A stretch of 55,016 nt of DNA from Bacteroides sp. (GTDB lineage Bacteria; Bacteroidota; Bacteroidia; Bacteroidales; Bacteroidaceae). Of this stretch, positions 18,491 through 26,431 are shown one piece after another (position 1 is the first letter of the stretch; every line of letters starts with the position of its first letter). The stretch spans positions 1 to 55,016 of the forward strand of contig JAFUNS010000006.1 of NCBI GenBank assembly GCA_017472925.1. The letters are read 5' to 3'. A program made the translations under genes and the position numbers. A model generated the notes under the pieces. The model did not search any database. It was not told the origin of the DNA and saw nothing but the letters and a program-made list of their open reading frames with translations.

Positions 18491-20521
18491 ATGAAACAAT
18501 ATATTAACAATTTCTGCAAAGGTAGTGCTTTGGTAGCTGCATTGGCTACCATGACCGCTTGTTCCGATTCGTTCCTGGCACAAGATCCGCTCTCTTTCTA
18601 TGAGCCAACCACTACCTATTCTACCGAAGAAGGTTTGAAGTCAGCTATGGCTATGTGTGACCAAGCGTTCAAAGGCTATATTCTTGATGGTAACTGGAAC
18701 AATGTTGGTTTGGCTACCAACTATTATTTGACTGATGTGGGTATGTATGCCAAGACCGATATGGGAGGTGGTTTCCAAGATAACTTTGATGCCAAGTTAA
18801 CTCCAACATCAGGTATGGGTACTGGTGGCGATGGTAACTACATGCAACGTTTCTGGAATGAAGGATATAATATTGTAAAGTATGCCAATTCTGTACTCTC
18901 TTATGTAGATAAAGTAGAAGGCTTGGATGAGGCTACACAGAATGCATATAAAGGTCGTGCACTTTTCCACCAATCTTATGCTTATTACAATTTGGCACTT
19001 CAATTTGGTGATATACCTTTGGTGACTAAATTGCCTGAGGTTCCTAAGCAGAATTATACTTCAACCAGTAAGGCTGCTATTTTCCAAATGTTGCAGGAAA
19101 ACTTGGAATTCGCTATCAAATGGGTTCCAACTAAAGCAAATACCCCATATCTTGGTATGATTACTAAAGAAGCTTGTTTGCACTTATTAACAAAAGTGTA
19201 TTTGGTGAATGGTGAATATGCTAAAGCTGAACAAACTGCTACTGATTTGATTAATAATTATGGTTTGAAATTGATGACCGAACCTTTCGGTGTTTGGCAA
19301 CCTTCTGGTAACGAGGAAACTTGGAAGGTAACCCGTAACGTAATTTGGGACTTGCACCGTACACCAAACGTATGTCATGCAGAAAACAAGGAAACAATTT
19401 TGCCAATTATTAATTCAAATGACCAGTCTTTCATTCGTATTCAAACCATGCGTGCTATGTTTGCGCATTGGAGTAACAGCGTAATTCGTGATCCTCACGG
19501 TTTGGCAGCACCGGGTAATACGATTGCACGTAATAATAAGGATTATGATCCAACACTTGACTGGACTCGTGCTATCGGTCGTGGTATCGCATTGAATCGT
19601 ACTTCATATCACTATAATAAGACTATCTGGTCTTATGATGGTGAAACAGATTGGCAGGACCTTCGCCATAATCGTGAAGTAGGTAACTGGTTGGAAATGG
19701 AAGATATCAAGTACAATAATCCTAAGTCTTCTTGCTATGGTCAAAATTTCCAATTGTATGCAACTGAAGATTATGGTTGGAATGAAGAAACGGGAAAACC
19801 AATAGTTGCTAAAGGTGAAATTCTTTGTTCAGATACTATCCGTAGTTGGTATCCTACACCGTTGTATCAACTTTATATTCTTGATGTACCTAATGAAAAT
19901 AATATGGGTGCAACTCAGTTCCATGGTGCTTCAGATAAGGGCGCTAACGGTGACTGGTATTTGTTCCGTTTGGCTGAAACCTATTTGCTACGTGCAGAAG
20001 CTAAGTTCTACCAAGGTAATGCAAGTGGTGCTGCTGAAGACGTTAATGCTGTTCGTCGTCGTGCTAACGCCAAGAAAATGTACACCACTGTAACTATCGG
20101 TGACATCATGGATGAACGTGCTCGTGAATTGTATTTGGAAGAATTCCGTCAGGCTGAAATGGTACGCGTTTCTTGGTGTTTGGCTAAGAGCGGTAAGCCA
20201 GATGAATGGGGTGAAACTTACGATATCAATACTTGGGACAAGCAAGAAGGTACCGACTTGAATGGCGGTAGCTACTGGTTCAAGCGTTGTACCCGTTACA
20301 ATGTATTCAACCAACCTTATGGTAAGGGTTCACAAGGTAATCAACAATTTGAATACAAGGTGAACAAGCATAACTTGCATTGGCCTATTCCTAATTCAGC
20401 TATCACTGCTAACATTAATGGTGTTCTTCGTCAGAACTACGGTTACGACGGTTATGATGCTTCTGTTGCTATGTGGACTGATTGGAAAGATGCAGTAGCC
20501 GATGAAGATAAAATTGACTAA
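18491..20521 (+). CDS. SusD/RagB-family surface glycan-binding lipoprotein (PUL1)
   Basis: A 676-residue SusD homologue with lipobox ATMTACSD (Cys24). TPR-type helices (ALFHQSYAYYNLALQFGDIPLV) and the C-terminal SusD/RagB family pattern are present: WYLFRLAETYLLRAEAKFYQGN, then AAEDVNAVRRRANAKKMY and DIMDERARELYLEEFRQAEMVRVSW. SusD proteins form the lid of the SusC transporter and bind glycan at the surface. It follows susC by 17 bases. A strong terminator sits 40 bases after the stop. The PUL enzymes on the same strand begin only after about 2.5 kb of unrelated cargo. Confidence 0.95.
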   Translation: MKQYINNFCKGSALVAALATMTACSDSFLAQDPLSFYEPTTTYSTEEGLKSAMAMCDQAFKGYILDGNWNNVGLATNYYLTDVGMYAKTDMGGGFQDNFDAKLTPTSGMGTGGDGNYMQRFWNEGYNIVKYANSVLSYVDKVEGLDEATQNAYKGRALFHQSYAYYNLALQFGDIPLVTKLPEVPKQNYTSTSKAAIFQMLQENLEFAIKWVPTKANTPYLGMITKEACLHLLTKVYLVNGEYAKAEQTATDLINNYGLKLMTEPFGVWQPSGNEETWKVTRNVIWDLHRTPNVCHAENKETILPIINSNDQSFIRIQTMRAMFAHWSNSVIRDPHGLAAPGNTIARNNKDYDPTLDWTRAIGRGIALNRTSYHYNKTIWSYDGETDWQDLRHNREVGNWLEMEDIKYNNPKSSCYGQNFQLYATEDYGWNEETGKPIVAKGEILCSDTIRSWYPTPLYQLYILDVPNENNMGATQFHGASDKGANGDWYLFRLAETYLLRAEAKFYQGNASGAAEDVNAVRRRANAKKMYTTVTIGDIMDERARELYLEEFRQAEMVRVSWCLAKSGKPDEWGETYDINTWDKQEGTDLNGGSYWFKRCTRYNVFNQPYGKGSQGNQQFEYKVNKHNLHWPIPNSAITANINGVLRQNYGYDGYDASVAMWTDWKDAVADEDKID

Positions 20522-20561
20522 TAACCAGTTGTATTAGTTTTTTAAGGAAAAAGATTAAGAG

Positions 20562-20590
20562 AAAGGCAGCTCATTTGAGCTGCCTTTTTT
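20562..20590 (+). terminator. Terminator after susD
   Basis: A 12-base perfect stem (AAAGGCAGCTCA at 20562-20573; its complement at 20576-20587) has a 2-base spacer and a run of T. It marks the end of the susCD transcript. Confidence 0.88.
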
Positions 20591-20599
20591 AGTAGTATG

Positions 20600-20785
20600 A
20601 CGGGCATGTCATACATCTATGGTGGAAGTCCACTCGGGGGGTAGTTGTCGACGAACCCCATATCGACTTGCATGTTTCAAATGGTGACATTTGGGAGAGA
20701 AGAAGCAATTTAAATCTCAGTAAACCGCACGTCACGTGCGGTGGTGTGAGAGGGAAGGTGCTCTATCCTTGTGGTTACGAGTTAC
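20600..20785 (+). ncRNA. Probable group II intron RNA remnant without ORF
   Basis: The stretch holds blocks that resemble bacterial group II intron RNA. CTATGGTGGAAGTCCACTC near 20620 recalls the GGTGAAAGTCC motif of domain I. A near-perfect hairpin ACCGCACGT/ACGTGCGGT at 20723-20741 is followed by GGTGTGAGAGG, the wording typical of the domain V 3' strand and V/VI junction. No reverse transcriptase ORF is present and the total length is far below an intact ribozyme, so it is a fragment if the call is right. The assignment is by eye and is uncertain. A covariance-model search against the Rfam group II D1-D4 and Intron_gpII models would decide it. Confidence 0.42.
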
Positions 20786-20864
20786 GGTTACTAAATTAAC
20801 CCAACTATTAGGAATTCTCGTAAATTCTTTGTTATTTTGCAAGAGAAATATTAAGAGGAAAATT

Positions 20865-21074
20865 ATGACACAGGTTACTTTACAGTTTGAAAATAATACC
20901 ATCAAGAATCGATTGCTTAAAATTATAGAATTGATGGATGGAATTTCTGTTGTAGAAACCAAATCTACAAAGAAGAAAAATACAGGTTTGGACAAAGCCT
21001 TGGAAGATGTAGAAGCTGGTCGTGTAACCGAATATGCATCAGTTGACGATTATTTTCAAAAAATGGGCATATGA
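20865..21074 (+). CDS. RelB/DinJ-like type II antitoxin
   Basis: A 69-residue protein starting at the ATG at 20865, which follows a good AAGAGGA ribosome-binding site; an upstream in-frame start at 20736 lacks this and reads through the intron-like sequence. The C-terminal half (KNTGLDKALEDVEAGRVTEYASVDDYFQKMG) is typical of antitoxins paired with YafQ/RelE toxins, and the N-terminal strand-helix part may bind DNA. Its stop overlaps the toxin start as ATGA, so the two are translationally coupled. It should neutralise the toxin and repress the pair. Confidence 0.82.
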   Translation: MTQVTLQFENNTIKNRLLKIIELMDGISVVETKSTKKKNTGLDKALEDVEAGRVTEYASVDDYFQKMGI

Positions 21075-21349
21075 GTTATATACTTCGTACCACAAAGAAG
21101 TTTGATAAGTCTGTCAAGCTTTGTATTCGTAGGAATTATCCAATGAACGAATTGCGCGAAGTTATGTCTATATTAGTCGAAACAGGTACTTTACCTTCAA
21201 AGTATTATCCGCACAAATTGAAAGGGAAAAAGGGAAATGATATATGGGAATGTCATATTCGTCCTGATTGGTTGCTTGTATGGGAGCAAATAGATGACGA
21301 TTTGATTATGTTGATGCTCGATACCGGAACGCATTCTGATTTATTCTAA
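21071..21349 (+). CDS. YafQ/RelE-family mRNA interferase toxin
   Basis: A 92-residue protein of the RelE/YafQ fold. TTKKFDKSVKLCIRRNYPMNELREVMSIL gives the helical start. LPSKYYPHKLKGKKGNDIWECHIRPDWLLVW holds the YafQ-type motif with His, Lys and the strand W-E-C-H-I-R-P-D-W-L-L. The C-terminal LMLDTGTHSDLF ends with the usual T-G-T/S-H-S-D-L-F, where His is catalytic in YafQ. Such toxins cut mRNA on the ribosome. It is coupled to the upstream antitoxin. The pair is part of the cargo between susD and the PUL enzymes and could stabilise that insertion. Confidence 0.87.
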   Translation: MSYILRTTKKFDKSVKLCIRRNYPMNELREVMSILVETGTLPSKYYPHKLKGKKGNDIWECHIRPDWLLVWEQIDDDLIMLMLDTGTHSDLF

Positions 21350-21392
21350 TTCCTTTCGTACATTGCTTCCTCGTTGATTAATAATAGAATTA

Positions 21393-21413
21393 GGCTGCTC
21401 ATTGTGGGCAGCC
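21393..21413 (+). terminator. Hairpin after the toxin-antitoxin operon
   Basis: GGCTGCTC (21393-21400) pairs with GGGCAGCC (21406-21413) around a 5-base loop, about 40 bases after the toxin stop. No strong T-run follows. Confidence 0.5.
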
Positions 21414-21860
21414 CAATTTGTTGTATGCCCAGCATGGGCATGTTCTAAAGTATTTATAGTTTTCATAGTGACCTCATTTATGGGATTAGCTGCAATCTAT
21501 ATTCTTAATTGCTGCTTAATCGTGTAAAACTATGAAAACGTCGTTTTATAAACCGTAAAACGGTGTGTTCGGTATGACAAACCATCGATTATTATTTTTT
21601 AAGTTCAAAAATAAGTTTCACAAGTTTCACGCATGTATAAAATGTTAATAATCAATTTGTTTTGGTGAAACGAGAGCGCTTTCACGAAGATTCACATGTT
21701 TCACACTGTCTCCCGAATGTGAAACTTGGTGAACCCTTCGTGAAGCCTGTGAATTCACTTCTATACGCTATATATCAATGGTTTACGATTCGGTGAAGCT
21801 TGTGAAGGCTGTTTTTACACTTTACTTTTTGGGAGTTGATTCCAAAAATATCCTAACTTT
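21414..21860. other. Non-coding stretch with many GTGAA/TTCAC words
   Basis: No plausible gene is seen here. From about 21612 to 21830 the words GTGAA(A/G) and TTCAC recur in both orientations (about a dozen, for example GTTTCAC, GGTGAAAC, GTGAAGC) at irregular spacing, forming several possible small hairpins. The function is unknown; it could be a protein-binding array or the relic of an element end. Confidence 0.55.
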
Positions 21861-21892
21861 TTTGGAAAATAACTGTTTGTCTTGTATATTTG
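21861..21892 (+). promoter_or_regulatory. Consensus Bacteroidales promoter of the Rpn-type nuclease gene
   Basis: TTTG (21861-21864), a 20-base spacer and TATATTTG (21885-21892) match the consensus exactly. The start codon is 52 bases downstream. Confidence 0.8.
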
Positions 21893-21943
21893 CGACTATT
21901 AAAGAGGTAAGGTTAGAAGGTAATAACTTCAAAAAAAGTCACT

Positions 21944-22864
21944 ATGAACGAGAATAATAAATTTGTACGATTTGATTGGGCTGCGAAACGAATGTTGCGC
22001 GATAAGGCTAATTTTGGTGTTATTGAAGGCTTGCTTACCGTTTTGATTGGTGAGAAGATTACTATTGAACAAATGCTGGAGAGCGAAAGCAACCAGAATG
22101 CACGTGATGATAAATTTAATCGTGTTGATATCAAAGCACTTAATAGTAAAGGTGAAATTATCATAGTTGAGATTCAACTGACACGTCAGTTGTATTATTT
22201 GGAACGTATCCTATTTGGCGTTTCCAAGGCTATAACTGAACATATTACATTGGGAAGCAAATATGACAATGTAAAGAAGGTATATTCCATCAGTATCCTT
22301 TATTTTGATTTAGGAAAAGGTTCGGATTATCTCTATCATGGTAAGACCAGCTTTATAGGTGTGCATACAGGAGACCGACTTCAAGTTAGCGCTAAGGAAA
22401 AGAATGCCATTAGTATGCGGGCACCCGAAGAAGTCTTTCCTGAATATTATATCATCCGTGTAAATGAGTTTAACCAAGTGGCAACCACTCCCTTGGAAGA
22501 ATGGATAGCCTATCTGAAAGATGGTAGTATCCGAGAGGATACGCAAGCTCCAGGCTTGGCAGAAGCTCGTAACAAATTGCAATATCTAAAAATGTCTAAG
22601 AAAGAACGTCAGGATTATGATCGCCATATCGATGCAATCATGACTCAAAATGATGTATTAGATACGGCAAAAATGGAAGGTCGTGCAGAAGGTCGTGCAG
22701 AAGGCCGTGCTGAAGGTCGTGCTGAAGGTCGTGCGGAAGGTCGTGCAGAGGGTCGTGCTGAAGGAATAAAGACTACAGCTTTGAACTTGAAGAAAATGGG
22801 AATGACCGTGGAACAAATTATGGAAGCTACAGGTTTGACAAAACTTGAAATAGATACTTTGTAA
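21944..22864 (+). CDS. Rpn-family PD-(D/E)XK nuclease / putative transposase with GRAE repeats
   Basis: A 306-residue member of the PD-(D/E)XK nuclease family transposase group (PF12784/Rpn type). The start FVRFDWAAKRMLRDKANFGVIEGLLTVLIGE is the family signature. The core is NQNARDDKFNRVDIKALNSKGEIIIVEIQLTRQ, with Asp and the E-x-Q variant of the catalytic E-x-K. Residues ~245-272 are seven GRAE units encoded by a 12-base tandem repeat (22676-22759), followed by a C-terminal helix pair (LKKMGMTVEQIMEATGLTKLEI). E. coli RpnA is a DNA nuclease that promotes recombination. It has its own consensus promoter and terminator, so it is an independent unit placed inside PUL1. Confidence 0.87.
   Translation: MNENNKFVRFDWAAKRMLRDKANFGVIEGLLTVLIGEKITIEQMLESESNQNARDDKFNRVDIKALNSKGEIIIVEIQLTRQLYYLERILFGVSKAITEHITLGSKYDNVKKVYSISILYFDLGKGSDYLYHGKTSFIGVHTGDRLQVSAKEKNAISMRAPEEVFPEYYIIRVNEFNQVATTPLEEWIAYLKDGSIREDTQAPGLAEARNKLQYLKMSKKERQDYDRHIDAIMTQNDVLDTAKMEGRAEGRAEGRAEGRAEGRAEGRAEGRAEGIKTTALNLKKMGMTVEQIMEATGLTKLEIDTL
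22676..22759 (+). repeat. Seven 12-base tandem repeats inside the nuclease gene
   Basis: The unit GAAGGTCGTGCN repeats seven times with few changes, mostly at third positions. Because the unit is a multiple of three, gain or loss of copies keeps the frame and changes only the length of the Gly-Arg-Ala-Glu linker. Confidence 0.95.
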
Positions 22865-22889
22865 GTAAAATATAATATTATATATTGAG

Positions 22890-22927
22890 AAAGGGGAGAG
22901 ATAATATGCGTGTTACTCTCCCTTTTA
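22890..22927 (+). terminator. Terminator of the nuclease gene
   Basis: AAAGGGGAGAG and CTCTCCCTTT (one bulged base) flank a ~15-base loop and are followed by a T/A-rich tail. Confidence 0.7.
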
Positions 22928-23030
22928 TTATATATTTGAAACATTGACGAGTAATTCCTTATAATTGAACGATTCTTAATCCTTTTATTGATAAATAATC
23001 TGTTTATTTGCAGAAACAAAAGTTGGTTAT

Positions 23031-24176
23031 ATGATGAAGTTTAAGAATTTAGGAGTTGTTGCTTTGCTGATGATGGCATTGGTTGCATGTCAGAAAGAAC
23101 CGGCAAAGCCTATTGTATCTGGGGAAATTTGGCCGGATAACGAAGGTGTTCATGTTAATGCCCATGGAGGCGGAGTGTTGTATCACAACGGTACCTATTA
23201 TTGGTACGGAGAGCACAAGAGTGAAAAGACAAGTAGCGCACTGGTAGGTGTTATGTGTTATTCATCCAAGAACTTGACTGATTGGAAGAATGAAGGTGCC
23301 GTGCTGAAAGTTGTTGATGATGAAAACAGTGACATTGTACGTGGTTGTGTATTGGAACGTCCTAAGGTTATCTATAATGAAAAGACCGGTAAGTTTGTGA
23401 TGTGGTTCCATTTGGAACTCAAGGGTAAAGGTTATAGCGCAGCTCGTGCCGGTGTAGCAGTGAGTGATTCTCCTACAGGTCCTTTTGAATTCATTCGTTC
23501 AGGACGTGTAAATCCAGGTAAAACACCTGTTAATATGGATGAAGCAGCGTTGGCAGCTATGGATTCATTGAATTTGGAAGACTATAAAGAATGGTGGACA
23601 CCCGAATGGTACAAGGCCATTGATAAGGGATTGTTTGTAAAGCGTGACTTGGAAGGTGGACAAATGAGCCGTGACATGACGCTTTATGTAGATGATGACG
23701 GAAAAGCTTATCATATTTTCTCTTCAGAAGATAATTTGACTTTGAATATTGCCGAATTGAGTGATGATTATCTGTCACATACTGGAAAGTATGCCCGTAT
23801 GGCTCCGGCTGGACATAACGAAGCTCCGGCTATCTTCAAGAAAGATGGTAAATATTGGATGATTACATCGGGATGTACCGGTTGGGCTCCTAATGAAGCC
23901 CGTATGCACTCGGCTACTGATATTATGGGTCCATGGACCAAACATCCGAATCCTTGTGTAGGTCCGAATAAAGACTTGACTTTTGGAGGTCAGAGTACTT
24001 ATATCTTGAAAGTGCCAGGTAAGAAAGATGCATTTATCTTTATGGCTGACATTTGGCGCCCGAAGCATCCGATTGATGCACGTTACATTTGGTTGCCTAT
24101 TCAATTCCAGGAAGACGGTACTCCATTTGTAGAATGGATGGACAGTTGGACAATGGATTGGTTTGATCAGAAATAA
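23031..24176 (+). CDS. Glycoside hydrolase family 43 lipoprotein (AHGGG type)
   Basis: A 381-residue lipoprotein (lipobox MALVAC, Cys20 or Cys19 depending on which of two adjacent ATG codons starts it). It has the GH43 five-bladed propeller pattern of the group that opens HVNAHGGGVLYHNGTYYWYGEHKSE. Other blocks are CVLERPKVIYNEKTGKFVMWFH, SRDMTLYVDDDGKAYHIFSSEDNLTLNIAELSDDY and GHNEAPAIFKKDGKYWMITSGCTGW, whose Glu is the likely general acid. The canonical N-terminal Asp base of GH43 is replaced by the His-Gly-Gly block, as I recall for exo-beta-1,3-galactanases of subfamily 24 and relatives such as subfamily 34. Activity could be galactanase or arabinofuranosidase; sequence reading does not separate these. 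A terminator follows. Confidence 0.87.
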   Translation: MMKFKNLGVVALLMMALVACQKEPAKPIVSGEIWPDNEGVHVNAHGGGVLYHNGTYYWYGEHKSEKTSSALVGVMCYSSKNLTDWKNEGAVLKVVDDENSDIVRGCVLERPKVIYNEKTGKFVMWFHLELKGKGYSAARAGVAVSDSPTGPFEFIRSGRVNPGKTPVNMDEAALAAMDSLNLEDYKEWWTPEWYKAIDKGLFVKRDLEGGQMSRDMTLYVDDDGKAYHIFSSEDNLTLNIAELSDDYLSHTGKYARMAPAGHNEAPAIFKKDGKYWMITSGCTGWAPNEARMHSATDIMGPWTKHPNPCVGPNKDLTFGGQSTYILKVPGKKDAFIFMADIWRPKHPIDARYIWLPIQFQEDGTPFVEWMDSWTMDWFDQK

Positions 24177-24212
24177 TTTTTCATACTACAATAATAAGTT
24201 AGACAGGTGGAA

Positions 24213-24241
24213 GTGGGTGTGCGAGATGTGCATCCACTTTT
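24213..24241 (+). terminator. Terminator after the GH43 gene
   Basis: AGTGGGTG and CATCCACT pair (one G-U) and are followed directly by a run of seven T. Confidence 0.75.
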
Positions 24242-24329
24242 TTTAGGCACGGATTACACGGATTACACGGAAATAGTTGCTGTAAACATACACTAAAAAC
24301 CGTGTTAATCCGTGTAATCCGTGCCTAAA
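24242..24329. repeat. Dispersed intergenic palindrome, family A, copy 2
   Basis: Arms 24242-24270 and 24300-24329 are reverse complements apart from one extra base, with GGATTACACGG repeated twice in each arm. Arms and loop match copy 1 at 3154-3237. An 18-base fragment, GTGTAATCCGTGCCTAAA, recurs at 10883-10900. Confidence 0.85.
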
Positions 24330-24399
24330 TTATATAATGATACACTCTTATTTAATTAATCTAAGACCTAATGTCCTCTAATTTTGATGTAATCATCCT

Positions 24400-24430
24400 C
24401 TTGCTAATTCAAAATAAAGTGCTATTTTTG
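24400..24430 (+). promoter_or_regulatory. Promoter of the five-gene glycosidase operon
   Basis: CTTG (24400-24403), a 19-base spacer and TATTTTTG (24423-24430) fit the consensus, 36 bases before the GH97 start. Confidence 0.7.
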
Positions 24431-24466
24431 TAAAAAATAAAAATTAAATATAATTAATAGATAACC

Positions 24467-26416
24467 ATGAAGAACATAACAGGAATTTTACTCCTCTGCT
24501 GGATGGCTCTGTTGCCCTTGTCGGCTGGAAATGTAAAGGTAAGTAGTCCCGATGGAAAACTACAAGTAGATGTGTTGACTCCTAAAAACGGGAAAGTTTA
24601 TTATACGGTAACTTACAATGGTAAGAAGATGCTCGAAGAGTCACCGTTAGGATTGAATGTAAACTATGCTGACTTTACCAAGGAATTGAGATTGATAGGA
24701 CAGGAGTCAAAAGCGATTGACAAGACCTATCGACAGGATCGTATCAAACAATCGGAAATCCGTTATCAGGCGAATGAAGTGACTTGCTCATTCGAAAATA
24801 TCCGTAAGCAGAAGATGGATATCACTTTCCGGGTGAGCAACAACGATGTGGCTTTCCGTTATACCCTTCATAAAGCCGGTGAAACAGGTAGTGTGGTGGT
24901 GAAAGACGAAGCTACCGGTTTCTGTTTTCCTGAACAAACTACTACGTTCCTCACTCCTCAGAGTGATGCCATGATAGGATGGAAACGGACCAAGCCCAGT
25001 TATGAAGAAGATTATGTAGCCGATGCTCCGATGAGTCAGGCTTCTCAATATGGTCATGGATTTACTTTCCCTTGTCTTTTTAAAATAGGCGAAGATGGTT
25101 GGGTGTTGGTTAGCGAAACCGATGTGGACAGTCGTTATTGTGGTTCCCGCTTGAGCGATGTGAAGCATGGCAACTATTATAAGCTGGAATTCCCCATGCC
25201 TGAAGAAAACAATGGTAATGGTACGGTGGAACCTGCTTTTGCTTTGCCCGGTTCTACACCCTGGAGAACGTTGACTGTTGGTGAAACATTGAAACCTATT
25301 GTGGAAACTACCATTCCTTGGGATGTAGTGGAACCTCGTTATAAAGCTTCTTGCGATTACCAAATGGGATGTGGTACTTGGAGCTGGATTTTGTGGCAGG
25401 ATGGTAGTATCAATTATGATGATCAAGTGAAGTACATCGACTTGGCTGCTGCTATGGGATTTGAATATGTGTTGATAGACAACTGGTGGGATACCAATAT
25501 CGGTTATGAAAAGATGGAACAACTCTTCAAGTATGCCAAGAGCAAAGGAGTAGATCCTTTTGTATGGCATAGCTCCAGCGGTTATTGGAATGATATTGTT
25601 CAAGGACCGGTGAACTTGATGGATAACCCTATCCAACGCAAAAAGCAGATGAAATGGTTGAAGGAAAATGGCGTGAAAGGTATCAAGGTGGACTTCTTTG
25701 GTGGTGACAAGCAGGAAACCATGCGTTTGTATGAAGCTATTTTGAGTGATGCCAACGATTATGGATTGATGGTTATTTTCCATGGATGTACATTGCCACG
25801 CGGTTGGGAACGCATGTATCCAAATTATGTGGGAAGTGAAGCGGTATTGGCTTCTGAAAATTTAATCTTTACCCAACGTTCTTGTGACATGGAAGCTTAC
25901 AATGCTACTCTCCATCCATTTATTCGCAATACGGTAGGTTGCATGGAATTTGGTGGAACTTTTTTGAACAAGCGTATGAATAAAGGCAACAATGGAGGAA
26001 ATCATCGTCGTACTACTGATGTATTCCAATTGGCAACAGCTGTATTGTTCCAAAATCCGATTCAGAATTTTGCTTTGGCACCCAATAATCTGACTGATGC
26101 TCCTCAACTCTGTTTGGACTTCTTGAAGGAAATTCCGACTGAATGGGATGAAGTGAAATACATTGATGGTTATCCGGGTAAATATGTAGTTTTGGCTCGT
26201 CGTAGCGGTGACAAGTGGTATGTAGCAGCTATCAATGCCGAAAAAGAAACATTGAAACTGAATGTGGATTTGTCCTTCTTGGGAGACCAGACCGTAAAAT
26301 GGTATGGTGATGACAAGAACCAACAACCTCAATTGACGGATAAAAAACTGAAGGCTGGTAAGCCGGTGGCTTTGACCATTGCTTCGCAAGGTGGTGTAGT
26401 AATTGTAGCTGAATAA
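24467..26416 (+). CDS. Glycoside hydrolase family 97, retaining type
   Basis: A 649-residue exported enzyme with a signal peptide (GILLLCWMALLPLSAG). The N-terminal beta-sandwich (SSPDGKLQVDV...) precedes the (beta/alpha)8 barrel (CGTWSWILWQDGSINYDDQVKYIDLAAAMGFEYVLIDNWWD) and a C-terminal sandwich. The motif GVKGIKVDFFGGD places Asp409 where retaining GH97 enzymes have the nucleophile. Inverting SusB-type members use Glu instead, so a SusB-like alpha-glucosidase is unlikely. Known retaining GH97 activities are alpha-galactosidase and beta-L-arabinopyranosidase. The arabinose-rich neighbourhood favours the latter, as an inference. First gene of a tight operon of five. Confidence 0.92.
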   Translation: MKNITGILLLCWMALLPLSAGNVKVSSPDGKLQVDVLTPKNGKVYYTVTYNGKKMLEESPLGLNVNYADFTKELRLIGQESKAIDKTYRQDRIKQSEIRYQANEVTCSFENIRKQKMDITFRVSNNDVAFRYTLHKAGETGSVVVKDEATGFCFPEQTTTFLTPQSDAMIGWKRTKPSYEEDYVADAPMSQASQYGHGFTFPCLFKIGEDGWVLVSETDVDSRYCGSRLSDVKHGNYYKLEFPMPEENNGNGTVEPAFALPGSTPWRTLTVGETLKPIVETTIPWDVVEPRYKASCDYQMGCGTWSWILWQDGSINYDDQVKYIDLAAAMGFEYVLIDNWWDTNIGYEKMEQLFKYAKSKGVDPFVWHSSSGYWNDIVQGPVNLMDNPIQRKKQMKWLKENGVKGIKVDFFGGDKQETMRLYEAILSDANDYGLMVIFHGCTLPRGWERMYPNYVGSEAVLASENLIFTQRSCDMEAYNATLHPFIRNTVGCMEFGGTFLNKRMNKGNNGGNHRRTTDVFQLATAVLFQNPIQNFALAPNNLTDAPQLCLDFLKEIPTEWDEVKYIDGYPGKYVVLARRSGDKWYVAAINAEKETLKLNVDLSFLGDQTVKWYGDDKNQQPQLTDKKLKAGKPVALTIASQGGVVIVAE

Positions 26417-26431
26417 TAAGATAAGGAATTT

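Noticed and set aside
20736-20864. Upstream start extending the antitoxin to 112 residues
   Set aside because: The extension runs through the intron-like sequence and lacks a ribosome-binding site, while ATG 20865 has AAGAGGA before it.
22676-22759. Short regular repeats considered as a CRISPR array
   Set aside because: The units are 12 bases, adjoining and without spacers, and they lie in frame inside a coding region.
24788-25783. Antisense frame of about 331 codons over the GH97 gene
   Set aside because: Shadow of a well-supported gene, with no domain or start signal.
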